Source: Streptomyces sp. Sge12 (lineage in GTDB: Bacteria > Actinomycetota > Actinomycetes > Streptomycetales > Streptomycetaceae). From it: DNA of 64,000 nt. Under the pieces are notes generated by a model that searched no databases, was not told the origin of the DNA, and saw only the letters and a list, made by a program, of their open reading frames with translations. Location: the NCBI RefSeq assembly GCF_002080455.1, contig NZ_CP020555.1:310001-374000 (forward strand), written 5' to 3'. The position numbers were made by a program, and so were the translations under genes. This document shows positions 18,001-26,916 of this stretch, piece by piece; the first letter of the stretch is position 1; each line of letters begins with the position of its first letter.

Positions 18001-18825
18001 GTGATAGTCAAGCGCGCCGGTCGCCTCGTGGTTGTCGCCGCCATACCCGCCGCCGTGTTCCTGACGCTCGGCCTTTCCGGACCAGCTCTCGCCCAGGGCG
18101 GAAAGGCGTACCAGATCGACCTGGCGCAGCTGAACGATTCGGGCTCCAGCGGCACGGTCATGCTCACCCTGAAGGGCAATCAACTGACCGTGCAGATCGA
18201 GTCCCAGGGCATGGTGCCGGGACAGCCGTCGGCCCAGCACCTCCACGGCTCGACGAAGGGGCACGACTTCCACTGCCCGGACAAGACCGACGACACGGAC
18301 GGCGACGGGGTCCTCAGCAACACCGAGGCCACGCACGACTACGGCGACATCAACATCTCGCTCACCGTGGGCGGGGACACCAAGGCCACCAGCGGCCTCG
18401 ACGTGCAGCGCATGCCCGTCGCCGACAAGCAGGGCACGATCCGCTACAAGCGGACGATCGCCGTCGGCCAGGACGTGGTCGACCACATCAAGGACCTGCA
18501 CGTCGTGCAGCACGGCATCGACCGCAACAAGAACAAGAAGTACGACTTCGAGGGCGCGGGCAAGAGCGAACTGGACCCGAAGCTGCCCCAGGAAGCCACG
18601 GCTCCGACCAACTGCGGAGAGGTCAAGGGCGCGGCCGTGGGGTCCGTTCCCGTCGGCGGCATCGAGACCGGAGGCGGTGCCCCGGAGCACACGGCGGTGC
18701 CGGTGACGGTGCGCGACGGTGTGGCCATGAGCGTACTCGCGGCCGTGGCCGGTGCGGTGATCATCGGGCGGAAGCGGGCTGCCGGCGGTCCCGGCCGCAA
18801 GGAGATCACCGGAGGCGGCGCGTGA
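18001..18825 (+). CDS. secreted CHRD-domain protein with C-terminal membrane anchor
   Basis: A 274-residue exported protein. A signal peptide ends near ALA (about residue 35), followed by a CHRD-type beta domain (YQIDLAQLNDSGSSGTVMLTLKGN, then SAQHLHGSTKGHDFHCP) with the family's His-rich turn. A Asp-rich loop (DKTDDTDGDGVLSNTEATHDYGD) could bind calcium. The C-terminus is a hydrophobic helix followed by RKRA and a basic tail. No clear LPXTG motif precedes the helix, although LPQEA occurs about 50 residues earlier. The GTG start has ACAGGAG upstream. It overlaps the sortase gene by 4 bp, so the two are likely functionally linked. Confidence 0.8.
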   Translation: MIVKRAGRLVVVAAIPAAVFLTLGLSGPALAQGGKAYQIDLAQLNDSGSSGTVMLTLKGNQLTVQIESQGMVPGQPSAQHLHGSTKGHDFHCPDKTDDTDGDGVLSNTEATHDYGDINISLTVGGDTKATSGLDVQRMPVADKQGTIRYKRTIAVGQDVVDHIKDLHVVQHGIDRNKNKKYDFEGAGKSELDPKLPQEATAPTNCGEVKGAAVGSVPVGGIETGGGAPEHTAVPVTVRDGVAMSVLAAVAGAVIIGRKRAAGGPGRKEITGGGA

Positions 18826-19550
18826 GGCAGACCCCCGTGCTCGCCGCAACCGCCACGTCGCCCCGGCGGCGGTGGTCCCGCCGCCGGACCGCGGCTCCCC
18901 TGGCGGCCGCCGCCGCCCTCGCCGGGCTGCTCCTCGCGGGGTGCTCCGGCCAGAACGCGGCGCAGCCCCCCGCCCCGGCGGGGCAGAACCAGCCGGCCGG
19001 GGCGCCGGCCGCTGGCGCCGCTCCGACCGCGAAGGCGCCCGCGGACTCATCCCAGAAGGGTACGGGCGCCGACGCCGGTAAGGCCGCGCCCGCCCTGGCC
19101 CGGTCGGAGCCGCAGAAGATCACGATCCCGTCCCTCAACCTGTCCAGCTCCCTGGAGACGCTGGGGCAGAACGCGGACGGCACCATGCAGACCCCGAAGG
19201 ACCCCGCGCTGGCGGGCTGGTACGAGCCGGGGCCGACCCCCGGCTCCCAGGGACCGGCCGTGATCGCGGGACACGTCACCTGGAACGGCGCCGCCGCCGT
19301 GTTCGAGAAGCTGAAGACGATGAAGGGCGGTGACACCATCAAGGTGACCCGGCGGGACGGCAAGACGGTCACCTTCACGGTGGACCGGGTCTCCGAGTAC
19401 CCGAAGGCCGAGTTCCCCACGCTGGAGGTCTACAAGAACCTCGACCACGCGGGCCTTCGCCTGGTCACCTGCGGCGGCAGCTTCGATCCCGCCAAGCACT
19501 ACTACGACAGCAATGTGGTGGTGTTCGCCCGTATGACGGGCGCCGCGTAG
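18822..19550 (+). CDS. class F sortase
   Basis: A 242-residue exported sortase, with a basic N-terminus, a lipobox-like LLLAGCSG and a long Ala/Pro/Gly linker to about residue 85. The catalytic domain has ITIPSLNLSSSLETLGQNADG, the active-site His in VIAGHVTW and the active-site Cys in LRLVTCGG. The expected Arg lies in the final strand (VVVFARM). The small size and the spacing fit class F, the predominant extra sortase type of actinobacteria, which joins proteins to cell-wall peptidoglycan through an LPXTG-like signal. The GTG start overlaps the CHRD gene stop. The Cys at the lipobox could make it a lipoprotein, which is unusual for a sortase. Confidence 0.87.
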   Translation: MRQTPVLAATATSPRRRWSRRRTAAPLAAAAALAGLLLAGCSGQNAAQPPAPAGQNQPAGAPAAGAAPTAKAPADSSQKGTGADAGKAAPALARSEPQKITIPSLNLSSSLETLGQNADGTMQTPKDPALAGWYEPGPTPGSQGPAVIAGHVTWNGAAAVFEKLKTMKGGDTIKVTRRDGKTVTFTVDRVSEYPKAEFPTLEVYKNLDHAGLRLVTCGGSFDPAKHYYDSNVVVFARMTGAA

Positions 19551-19573
19551 CCGGAACGGCCGGGCCGTAGGTA

Positions 19574-19613
19574 TGCCCGTCGGTCGTAGAGCCCCCACTG
19601 CGACCGACGGGCA
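19574..19613 (+). terminator. terminator hairpin after sortase gene
   Basis: A perfect 13-bp stem, TGCCCGTCGGTCG (19574-19586) with CGACCGACGGGCA (19601-19613), encloses a 14-base loop 24 bases after the sortase stop. There is no U-tract, as is usual in Streptomyces. Confidence 0.75.
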
Positions 19614-19671
19614 CCCGCACGGCCGCTGAACCCCGCCGCTTCGCGGACCGGCGCATGGCAGAGTCGTCCTC

Positions 19672-20292
19672 ATGCTGACTTCGACTGCCCCCGGCCCGCG
19701 CACGCAACGGGTCGCGGCCGCACTGCTCCTGACGACGGTCGTGGCACTGGCCCTGACCGGCTGCGGCGAGCGGCGCGCCACGGATGCGGCGCCCGGCGCG
19801 ACCGTCTCGACGCCGAGCCCAGCTACAAGTACGAGTACGAGCACCGGCCCGAGCGCGAGCGCGAGCCCGACCTCCCCGGGCGCCTCCCCGTACGTCGAGC
19901 CCGGCGCGGGCGACGGCGCCCCGCACCACGGGGAGAACAACGGCCACCGCCGTGCCGGCGAGATGTCCCCCGCGAGCGCCACGGAAGCGAAGAAGGAGGC
20001 GGACCGCATCGAACCCCTCCTCAAGCAGCTCTGGGAACAGGGCAAGTGGGACCCGGCCAGTGTCCGTACGGCCCTGCGCCCGCTCGGCTACGAGGAAGGG
20101 CGGCTCGACGTGCGCGAGATGGAACCGCGCCCTCAGGGCAGCGGCTCCGTCACGCCCGAGGGTGCCCGGGTCGGACTTCAGGTCCAGGACGACGCGTGTG
20201 TCACGGCGTTCGTGCAGAAGACCAACTACGAGGTGAAGACGAACGGGCCGTTCATGGAGAGCGGTTGCTTCGAACCGCCCTTCGCCCACTGA
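19672..20292 (+). CDS. lipoprotein of unknown function
   Basis: A 206-residue protein with a signal peptide and lipobox ALALTGCG, then a Ser/Thr/Pro linker of about 40 residues and a compact C-terminal domain (about 100-206). This includes EADRIEPLLKQLWEQGKWDPASVRTAL, GLQVQDDACVTAFVQ and ESGCFEPPFAH, with two Cys that could pair. I do not recognise the domain. It follows the sortase terminator and appears to be monocistronic. Confidence 0.7.
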   Translation: MLTSTAPGPRTQRVAAALLLTTVVALALTGCGERRATDAAPGATVSTPSPATSTSTSTGPSASASPTSPGASPYVEPGAGDGAPHHGENNGHRRAGEMSPASATEAKKEADRIEPLLKQLWEQGKWDPASVRTALRPLGYEEGRLDVREMEPRPQGSGSVTPEGARVGLQVQDDACVTAFVQKTNYEVKTNGPFMESGCFEPPFAH

Positions 20293-20333
20293 CCCGCGGC
20301 CGCGCCGCGCCGGGCCCCGGTAGCGTCGCCGCC

Positions 20334-21203
20334 ATGCGCTACCACCACGTCGACGTCTTCACCGACCGCCCCTTCAACGGCAACAGCCTCGCGGTGTTCC
20401 CCGACGCCGAGTCGCTGACCGGCACCCAGATGCTCGCCATCACCCGGGAACTGCGGCACTTCGAGTCCGTGTTCTTGAGGGGCGACGACGCGGGCGGACC
20501 GCGCACCCGGCGCGCGCGGGTCTTCGACCTCGCGGGGGAGCTGGACTTCGCCGGGCATCCCCTGCTCGGCGCGGCCGCGGTCCTGCACGCCCTGCACGGC
20601 GCCGCGGACCACGCGGTCTGGACCCTGCGCCTGCCGGCCCGTTCGGTCGAGGTCACCACCGACCGCCGCGGCCCGGGACAGTACGGGAGCCTCCTCGACC
20701 AGGGCTCCGCCGCCTTCCTGGGCCGCCCCGACCCGCACGGAACAGCCGCGCTGTTCGCCCTCGAACCGGGCGACCTGGATCCCGGTCTGCCCCCGGAGGT
20801 GGTCTCCACGGGCCTGCGCTACCTGGTGCTCCCCGTACGCGGTGACGCGCTCGCCCGCGCCCGCGTCACGGCGCCGCTGGACGAGCCGCTGGCCCGCCTG
20901 GGCGCCGAGTACGCGTACCTGCTGGACGCCGCGGCCATGGAAGGGCGGCACTGGAACAACGACGGGATCCTGGAGGACGTGGCGACCGGCAGCGGTGCGG
21001 GCTGCGCGGCCGCCTATCTGCGCAGCCACGGCCGGATCGGCGCCGGTGAGCCGGGACTGCTCCGCCAGGGCCGCTTCACCGGGCGGACCGGCGAGATGAC
21101 CGTCAGCGCCGACGGGGACGGCCAGAACATCCACTCGGTACGCGTCGGCGGCGGCGTGGCCCTCGTCGCGGAGGGACGCCTGCACGCGCTCCCGCCCGCC
21201 TGA
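20334..21203 (+). CDS. PhzF family isomerase/epimerase
   Basis: A 289-residue protein of the PhzF (DapF-like fold) family. The start MRYHHVDVFTDRPFNGNSLAVFPDAESLT is the family hallmark, with LRHFESVFL containing the Glu expected for general acid-base catalysis and LDFAGHPLLGAAAVL the second conserved loop. EDVATGSGAGCAAAYL near residue 215 is the C-terminal phosphate/carboxylate loop. Members isomerise phenazine precursors or other small acids, but no phenazine genes are nearby, so the substrate is unknown. The neighbouring lipoprotein and hydrolase do not help. Confidence 0.86.
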   Translation: MRYHHVDVFTDRPFNGNSLAVFPDAESLTGTQMLAITRELRHFESVFLRGDDAGGPRTRRARVFDLAGELDFAGHPLLGAAAVLHALHGAADHAVWTLRLPARSVEVTTDRRGPGQYGSLLDQGSAAFLGRPDPHGTAALFALEPGDLDPGLPPEVVSTGLRYLVLPVRGDALARARVTAPLDEPLARLGAEYAYLLDAAAMEGRHWNNDGILEDVATGSGAGCAAAYLRSHGRIGAGEPGLLRQGRFTGRTGEMTVSADGDGQNIHSVRVGGGVALVAEGRLHALPPA

Positions 21204-21387
21204 GCCGGCCCGCCCGAGCCCGCCCCGCCCGAGCCGGCCCGCCCGAGCCCGTCCTGCGGCGCGCAGCAGCCGATGGAGGCGCGCGGCCCGCCCGTCTCGC
21301 CCCACCACGGCCCGCCTCGCGACCGGGGTGGCCCGGACCTACGCTGAGTGTGTTGCCCGGGTCCCTCGGACGGCAGGAGACCATGCC

Positions 21388-22671
21388 GTGAAGCCAACCC
21401 ACATCCGGCTGCGCCGGGCCTGCGCGGCCGCTGCCGCGGCAGGAGTCCTCATCGCCCCGGCGATCGCGGGATCCGCCTACGCGGCGCCCGCGGCAGGGCG
21501 GTCCGCTCCCGTCTCCGCCGCCCCGACCCCGACCCCGACCCCGTCCCCCGCGACGACCTCCACCTCCACCCCTTCTCCCGACAGCGGCCAGGTGTTCCGG
21601 CAGCTCACACCCGCGGTCGCGGCGCAACTGGACGCGGCCGTGCGCCAGGTCATGCGCGAGGCTCAGGTGCCGGGCGTCACGGTCGGCCTGTGGGCCCCCG
21701 GCAAGGGGAGCTACGTCCGCTCCTTCGGCGTGGCCGACAAGGCGACCGGCGCGCCCATGAAGCCCGACCTCCACGTGCGCATCGGCAGTGAGACCAAGAC
21801 GTTCACCGTCACCGCCCTGCTCCAGCTCGTCGACCGGGGGAAGGTCGCCCTGGACGACCCCATCGGCGACTACATCACAGGGGTTCCGAACGGTGACCGC
21901 ATCACCCTGCGCCAACTGGCCGGGATGCGCAGCGGGCTGTTCAACTACAGCATGGACGGGGACTTCATCACGCGGCTCGAGAAGGATCCCGAACAGCCCA
22001 TGTCACCTCAGCAGTTGCTGGACTACTCCTTCCGGCACCCCGTCCTCTTCGAGCCGGGCGCGAAGTTCGACTACAGCAACACCAACCTGATCCTGCTCGG
22101 CCTGGTGGTGGAGAAGATCACCGGTCGGCCGCTGCACGAGGTCATCGCCGATGACGTGGTGGAACCGGCCGGGCTGCGCAGTACGGTCTTCCCCACGAAC
22201 GCGGCCCTGCCGGTTCCGTACGCGCACGGCTACACCGACCAGACGGCCTCGGGCAAGGTCGAGGACTCGACGCACTGGAACCCGTCCTGGGCCTGGGCCG
22301 CCGGGGCGATGATCTCCGACCTCCAGGACCTGCGCAGTTGGGCCCGCACCCTCGCCGTCGGCACGCTGCTGAAGCCGGCGACCCAGGCCGAGCGCCTGAA
22401 GACGACGCCGATGGACATTCCGGGTGCCGGTTACGGGCTCGGCATCTTCGACGTCCAGGGCTGGATCGGCCACAACGGCTCGATCCCCGGGTACGAGGTG
22501 CTTCCCGTCCACCTGCCGGCGGCCGACGCGACGATGGTGATCCTCCTCAACACCGACAGCCCGTACAAGGGCCAGGAGCCCAGCACGCTGTTCGGAGAAG
22601 CGGTCACCGAGATCGTGACGCCCGATCACGTCTACCCCGGCCACAAGCCGGTCGTACCCAGGACCGGATGA
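21388..22671 (+). CDS. secreted serine hydrolase, class C beta-lactamase / D-Ala-D-Ala carboxypeptidase fold
   Basis: A 427-residue exported protein with a signal peptide ending AYA and a Pro/Thr/Ser linker (PTPTPTPSPATTSTST). The serine-hydrolase motifs are intact: SETK (Ser134-Lys137), YSN in FDYSNTN and HNG in WIGHNGSIPGYEV. The arrangement fits the R61 DD-peptidase/class C family, acting on peptidoglycan peptides or D-amino acid amides. The GTG at 21388 is chosen because GGCAGGAGA lies 8 bases upstream; an ATG five bases before it is followed at once by a stop. Compare the degenerate relative at 59.3 kb. Confidence 0.87.
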   Translation: MKPTHIRLRRACAAAAAAGVLIAPAIAGSAYAAPAAGRSAPVSAAPTPTPTPSPATTSTSTPSPDSGQVFRQLTPAVAAQLDAAVRQVMREAQVPGVTVGLWAPGKGSYVRSFGVADKATGAPMKPDLHVRIGSETKTFTVTALLQLVDRGKVALDDPIGDYITGVPNGDRITLRQLAGMRSGLFNYSMDGDFITRLEKDPEQPMSPQQLLDYSFRHPVLFEPGAKFDYSNTNLILLGLVVEKITGRPLHEVIADDVVEPAGLRSTVFPTNAALPVPYAHGYTDQTASGKVEDSTHWNPSWAWAAGAMISDLQDLRSWARTLAVGTLLKPATQAERLKTTPMDIPGAGYGLGIFDVQGWIGHNGSIPGYEVLPVHLPAADATMVILLNTDSPYKGQEPSTLFGEAVTEIVTPDHVYPGHKPVVPRTG

Positions 22672-22950
22672 CGGCGGCGCCCGCTCCCCCGGCGGACGGC
22701 GGACCGGGCGCGATGAATTCCGGTCGGCCGACCGATCTTGAGAGGGCGCCCTATTCCGGGAAACAGGCGACAAAACGCGGCCGTCGGCCCCCGGTCGAGG
22801 GCCGATCGGGGCCCGATCGACCCCGCCGAAGGATGCCCGGGTCAACTGTGTTGTCCGACAGGTGAGTTATTACACAGAAGACATGGAAGGTCGCACACAG
22901 TTCGGGTAACTTTCCATCACGTCGCCGCCACACCCGGGGCACAGGGCCCC

Positions 22951-23691
22951 ATGGGACTTGCGGCACAAAGGACCCGACCCCTGTTGACGACAGCAACCGA
23001 AGTCTTCACAGTCCGGCCGTACACCCCGCATTGCCAGGTGATCAGCACCGAAGGCGATCATGCCGTGATAGGAATTTCTCCGGGGAACAGTTACTTCTCG
23101 GCCCAACGTGTCATTGACCTCGCCCATTGGGGCATGCGCAACTTCGAGCAGGTCGACCTCATCTACACCGACCTGCACGTGGCCGAGATGTACGAGGCCC
23201 TCGGATACGGCGAGGACGAAGCCCGACGCAAAGCGGTGAAGAACCTGCGCGGTGTCCGCGCAAAGGTCAACAACGCCGCTGCCGAAGCCGACCCCACCGG
23301 CGCCCGCCTCCGTGCCCGCCCGATGTCGTCCCTCACCGACATCCCGGCGTACCGCACGCTCCACAACCATCTGACCAACCTGCTCGACATCGACCCGGAG
23401 TTCCGCGAGACCTGCAACTCCCTGGTCGACGTGTTCCTCTCCTCCAAGGTGCTGGGCGGCGAGGCCGCCACCACCCGGCAGCGCGACGTCTGCCTGGAGT
23501 ACGTCTGCGCCGAAGCGCCGCTCTTCCTCGACACGCCGGCCATCCTCGGCGTGCCCTCCTCCCTCAACTGCTACCACCAGCTCCTGCCCATGGCGGAACT
23601 GCTCTACTCACGCGGCTCGGGCCTGCGCGCCTCGCGCAACCAGGGTCACGCGATCATCACCCCCGCCGAAGGAGTTCCCGATGTCCACTGA
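22951..23691 (+). CDS. cyclodipeptide synthase, Rv2275-like (predicted cyclo(Tyr-Tyr) synthase)
   Basis: A 246-residue cyclodipeptide synthase, which uses two aminoacyl-tRNAs to make a diketopiperazine. The catalytic Ser43 lies in [10 protein letters not shown] with Asn46 three residues later. Tyr184 and Glu188 in YVCAEAP, and Tyr208-His209 in NCYHQ, have exactly the spacing of AlbC Tyr178/Glu182/Tyr202-His203, so it belongs to the NYH subfamily. From recall, the words [39 protein letters not shown] and [14 protein letters not shown] are almost those of M. tuberculosis Rv2275, which makes cyclo(Tyr-Tyr). The start is uncertain: the ATG at 22951 was taken, but a TTG at 22984 is also possible. 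The stop overlaps the P450 gene by 11 bp. Confidence 0.9.
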   Translation: MGLAAQRTRPLLTTATEVFTVRPYTPHCQVISTEGDHAVIGISPGNSYFSAQRVIDLAHWGMRNFEQVDLIYTDLHVAEMYEALGYGEDEARRKAVKNLRGVRAKVNNAAAEADPTGARLRARPMSSLTDIPAYRTLHNHLTNLLDIDPEFRETCNSLVDVFLSSKVLGGEAATTRQRDVCLEYVCAEAPLFLDTPAILGVPSSLNCYHQLLPMAELLYSRGSGLRASRNQGHAIITPAEGVPDVH

Positions 23692-24865
23692 CACCCTTCT
23701 CGACTTCCCGTTCTCCGCTCGCGGCGACCAGCTCCCGCCCGAGATCGAGGAGCTGCGCAGCGAGCCGGTGAAGCGCGTCCGCACGATAGCCGGGGACGAA
23801 GCCTGGCTCGTCTCCTCCTATCCGCTGGCCAAGCAGGTCCTCGAGGACCCCAGGTTCAGCCTGAAGGACACCTCGGCCCCCGGTGTGCCCCGGCAGTACG
23901 CGCTGACGATCCCGCCCGAAGTCGTCAACAACATGGGCAACATCACCGGCGCGGGACTGCGCAAGGCCGTCCTGAAGGCGATCAACCCCAAGACCGACGG
24001 CCTCACCGACTGGATGCGCGCCCATGCCACCACGCTGGTCGACAGCCTGCTGAGCCACGGGGCGCCGGTCGATCTGCGCGGACAGTTCACCAACCCGTAC
24101 GCCGAGAACCTGCACTGCCGCATCCTCGGCATCCCCGAGTCCGACGCGCCGCGCCTGGCCGCCAGCCTCGACATCGCGTTCATGAACTCGGCGTGCCCCG
24201 TCACCGGCGCCAAGCTCAACTGGGACCGGGACATCGCCTACATGGTGGAGCGCCTCGACGACCCGACCACCACCGGTCTCATCGCCGAGCTCGCCGCCCT
24301 GCGCAACGACCCCGCCTACGACCACCTGACGGACGAGATGCTCGCCACGGTCGGGGTCACGCTGTTCGGTGCGGGAGTCATCTCCACCATGGGGTTCCTG
24401 ACCATGGCGATCGTCTCGCTCCTCCAGCACCCCGAGATGTGGGAACGGTTGCGCAAGGAGCCGGAGAAGATCCCGGCCGCCGTGGACGAACTCCTGCGCA
24501 TCAACCTGTCGATCGCCGACGGCCTGCCCCGACTCGCCCTGGAGGACCTCACCCTCGGCGACGTCGAGGTGAAGAAGGGCGAGCTCATGCTCGTCCTGGT
24601 CGAGGCCGCGAACACCGACCCGGACGTCTACCCGGACCCGCACGTCGCGGACATCGACCGGCCGAACGCCGGCACGCACCTCTCCTTCGGCGGCGGGCAG
24701 CACTACTGCCCGGCCACCGCCCTCGGCAAGCGGCACACCGAGATCGCCATCGAGGTGCTGCTGGAGAAGATGCCCAACCTCGCGCTGGCCGTGCCCGTCG
24801 ACCAGCTGGTGTGGCGCACCCGCTTCATGAAGCGCCTGCCGGAGCGCCTGCCCGTGCTCTGGTGA
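23681..24865 (+). CDS. cytochrome P450, CYP121-like (predicted mycocyclosin-type C-C coupling)
   Basis: A 394-residue bacterial P450. The heme-thiolate loop is [16 protein letters not shown] with Cys343. The I-helix reads [14 protein letters not shown], with Ser235 in place of the usual acid-alcohol pair, as in CYP121. From recall the last 150 residues run nearly parallel to CYP121 ([36 protein letters not shown]). CYP121 forms an intramolecular C-C bond in cyclo(Tyr-Tyr) to give mycocyclosin. The position of CYP121 Arg386, which contacts the substrate, is Lys384 here and Gln385 is Met383. GAAGGAG precedes the ATG, inside the CDPS gene. A redox partner is not encoded nearby. Confidence 0.9.
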   Translation: MSTDTLLDFPFSARGDQLPPEIEELRSEPVKRVRTIAGDEAWLVSSYPLAKQVLEDPRFSLKDTSAPGVPRQYALTIPPEVVNNMGNITGAGLRKAVLKAINPKTDGLTDWMRAHATTLVDSLLSHGAPVDLRGQFTNPYAENLHCRILGIPESDAPRLAASLDIAFMNSACPVTGAKLNWDRDIAYMVERLDDPTTTGLIAELAALRNDPAYDHLTDEMLATVGVTLFGAGVISTMGFLTMAIVSLLQHPEMWERLRKEPEKIPAAVDELLRINLSIADGLPRLALEDLTLGDVEVKKGELMLVLVEAANTDPDVYPDPHVADIDRPNAGTHLSFGGGQHYCPATALGKRHTEIAIEVLLEKMPNLALAVPVDQLVWRTRFMKRLPERLPVLW

Positions 24866-24983
24866 TCGTGTCGGCGCGCGGCGGCGTGCCCGGCCGATGA
24901 TGGCCCCGGCCGAGGGGAATCCGGCCGGGGCCATCGCCCTGCCCCGACCGGCCCGGTCGCGTACGGCGGTTCCGTACGAGTGG

Positions 24984-25808
24984 CTACGCCAGGAACGCCG
25001 CGACGGTCTCCACGAACCGCCCGGCGTCATCGAGCCAGGGGTAGTGCCCCGCACCCCGCTGTACGACGTACGTGGCGCCGGGGAACAGCTCGGCGGACTC
25101 GGCCACCGCCCGGGGCGGGCTGTTCACGTCGAACTCCCCCGCCAGCAGCAGGACGGCCGTCCCGCACCCGGCGAGCGCCGCACGCGTGGCCGGCGGGTCG
25201 AAGGCGCCCTCGGCCGCGAAGAAGGTGACGGCCTCCTCATTGTCCGGCCTCGACGCCTCCTGGTGCCGACGCGGCGCGGCGTCCCACCGGCCGTGGAAGA
25301 AGGGGCTGACGGCCTCCCAGTCGTTGCCGGTGCCGGTGCCCGCGGTGATCGCCTCCAGCGCGGCGAACGCCGTCGGGAACCACGGCTCGTCCGTCCGCAG
25401 CCGCGCGACTGCACGCCGGTCCTCCCCGGTGACGGCGATGCCGACGGCCCGGGAGCCGGGGGTGATCAGCGCGAGCCTGCGGACGCGGTCCGGGTGGCGG
25501 GCCAGGTACTGCGCCGCGGGGTTCGCGCCGGCCGAGTGGGCGAGCAGATCGGTCCGGGCGAGCCCGAGGTGGCTGCGGAGGGCCTCGATGTCCTCGACGA
25601 GGCGGTCGCAGCGGTAGCTGGAGGTGTCCGCGGGGATCGCGGACCGGCCGGTGCCCCGGAGGTCCAGGACGATCAGGCGGCGGTGCGCGGACAGACCGCC
25701 CAGGTCGCCGAGGTAGGCGGAGTCCGCGGGACCTCCGGGGACGCAGAGGAGGGGCTCGCCGTCCCCGTGGATGCGGTAGGCGAGCCGGGTTCCGTCGGGT
25801 GAGGTCAT
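24984..25808 (-). CDS. alpha/beta hydrolase (proline iminopeptidase-like)
   Basis: A 274-residue alpha/beta hydrolase. It starts TSPDGTRLAYRIHGDGEPLLCVPGGPADSAYL, where PGGP is the oxyanion region typical of prolyl aminopeptidase-like members. The nucleophile elbow is AHSAGA, the acid is probably in LAGEFDVNSPP and the catalytic His in GAGHYPW. There is no signal peptide. It is divergent from the HTH gene at 25.8 kb, with starts 17 bases apart, and convergent with the CDPS/P450 operon, so it is probably not part of that pathway. Confidence 0.8.
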   Translation of the reverse strand: MTSPDGTRLAYRIHGDGEPLLCVPGGPADSAYLGDLGGLSAHRRLIVLDLRGTGRSAIPADTSSYRCDRLVEDIEALRSHLGLARTDLLAHSAGANPAAQYLARHPDRVRRLALITPGSRAVGIAVTGEDRRAVARLRTDEPWFPTAFAALEAITAGTGTGNDWEAVSPFFHGRWDAAPRRHQEASRPDNEEAVTFFAAEGAFDPPATRAALAGCGTAVLLLAGEFDVNSPPRAVAESAELFPGATYVVQRGAGHYPWLDDAGRFVETVAAFLA

Positions 25809-25824
25809 CCGCGCGGGCGAGGAG

Positions 25825-26358
25825 ATGCGCAGGCTCCGCGCCGAAATGATCAAGCTGTTCGCCGGCTTCGGCTGGACCCAGGAGCGGATCGCGCGCATCG
25901 CCGACATGAGTCAGCCCGCCGTGTCCAAGCAGGTGGCGAAGTACGCGGTCGACGACCCCGCGCCCCCGATGGCGCTCGCGCTCGACCAGTACGACGGCCC
26001 GTGGCTCGAAGGGCGCCTGTGGGGCCTCGCGGAGGCGGTCGCCGAGACGCTCGACGGCGCGCTCTGCGCCCGGTACGTCGATGCCCTCGCCCGGGGCCGG
26101 AAGCGTTTCACGCCCCGCGGCGTCGACGAGCTGCGGCGCCTGCTGGAGGAGGACCTGAGGCTCCGTCGGGCGGAGCTGCCCGACGGCTTCCGGGCCGCGT
26201 ACGACGAGATCGGCCGGGGCTTCGACGTCCCGCCGAAGGCTCCGGCCGCCGCGACGGCCCCGGTTTCCTCCGCGGCCTCGGCCTCGGTCCGCCGCACCCT
26301 CGCCCACCAGCTGCAACGCGACCGGCTGGAGGCTTCCCGGCCGCCGAACGGGAGCTGA
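25825..26358 (+). CDS. HTH DNA-binding protein
   Basis: A 177-residue protein with an N-terminal helix-turn-helix: AEMIKLFAGFGWTQERIARIADMSQPAVSKQV at about residues 6-38, a pattern of sigma-70 region 4/XRE-like recognition helices. The central part is helical and charged, and the C-terminus is a basic tail (HQLQRDRLEASRPPNGS). It is divergent from the hydrolase gene with only 16 bases between starts, and so may regulate it. The start is uncertain: the ATG at 25825 sits directly behind GAGGAG with almost no spacing, and the ATG at 25846 is an alternative. Confidence 0.6.
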   Translation: MRRLRAEMIKLFAGFGWTQERIARIADMSQPAVSKQVAKYAVDDPAPPMALALDQYDGPWLEGRLWGLAEAVAETLDGALCARYVDALARGRKRFTPRGVDELRRLLEEDLRLRRAELPDGFRAAYDEIGRGFDVPPKAPAAATAPVSSAASASVRRTLAHQLQRDRLEASRPPNGS

Positions 26359-26484
26359 CCCCCGGCCGGGGAGCCTGGGAGCAAGCACTCAGGAGCGGTT
26401 GCTGCCACCCCTTTCGCCTTCCTCCGCCACTGCTGCCGGACCGATGCTTCCGACGTGCCCCTTCCTCCTTCCGAAAGGCATGTC

Positions 26485-26916
26485 ATGAAGGCTCGAATCC
26501 TCGCCGCCTCGTTGAGCGCCGGTGCCCTGCTGGCCACCGGGCTGCTGGCCGCGCCCCCCGCGTCGGCCGCCGCGGCTGCTCCGAGTTGTGTCGGATCGGC
26601 GTGCAACGGCAAGAACCCGGCCAACACCACCTGCCAGAACGACGCCCGTACGGTCGCCGAGTCCAGCGACCCGATGGGCGCCATGGAGCTGCGCTACAGC
26701 CCGTCCTGCCGGGCCGCCTGGGGACGGTTCAAGATCAACGCACCGTCCGGAGCCCGCATAGAGATCAAGAACAGTCAGGGCAAGAAGTACACGACCAACG
26801 GCAGCGGCAAGTTCTACAGCGTCATGATCAACGACAAGGACGTGAAGGCCTGGGCCTGCGGCATCTGGCCCTCCGAGTTCGGTGGCACCAACACCGCGTG
26901 CACCGGGGACTACTGA
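26485..26916 (+). CDS. DUF2690-like small secreted protein
   Basis: A 143-residue exported protein with a signal peptide ending ASA (about residue 29). The mature part begins APSCVGSACNGKNPANTTCQNDARTV and has six Cys, matching the DUF2690 (YjfA-like) pattern. It includes ELRYSPSCRAAWGRFK and ends CGIWPSEFGGTNTACTGDY. The role of the family is unknown. The ATG at 26485 follows GAAAGG. Its stop overlaps the start of the next small secreted gene by one base (TGATG), so the two are translated together. Confidence 0.75.
   Translation: MKARILAASLSAGALLATGLLAAPPASAAAAAPSCVGSACNGKNPANTTCQNDARTVAESSDPMGAMELRYSPSCRAAWGRFKINAPSGARIEIKNSQGKKYTTNGSGKFYSVMINDKDVKAWACGIWPSEFGGTNTACTGDY

Noticed and set aside
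20334..21203. PhzF gene as sign of a phenazine cluster
   Set aside because: No other phenazine genes are in the window; PhzF-like proteins are widespread.
24984..25808. Alpha/beta hydrolase as a third gene of the CDPS pathway
   Set aside because: It is on the opposite strand, convergent with the operon, and resembles aminopeptidase-like hydrolases found anywhere.
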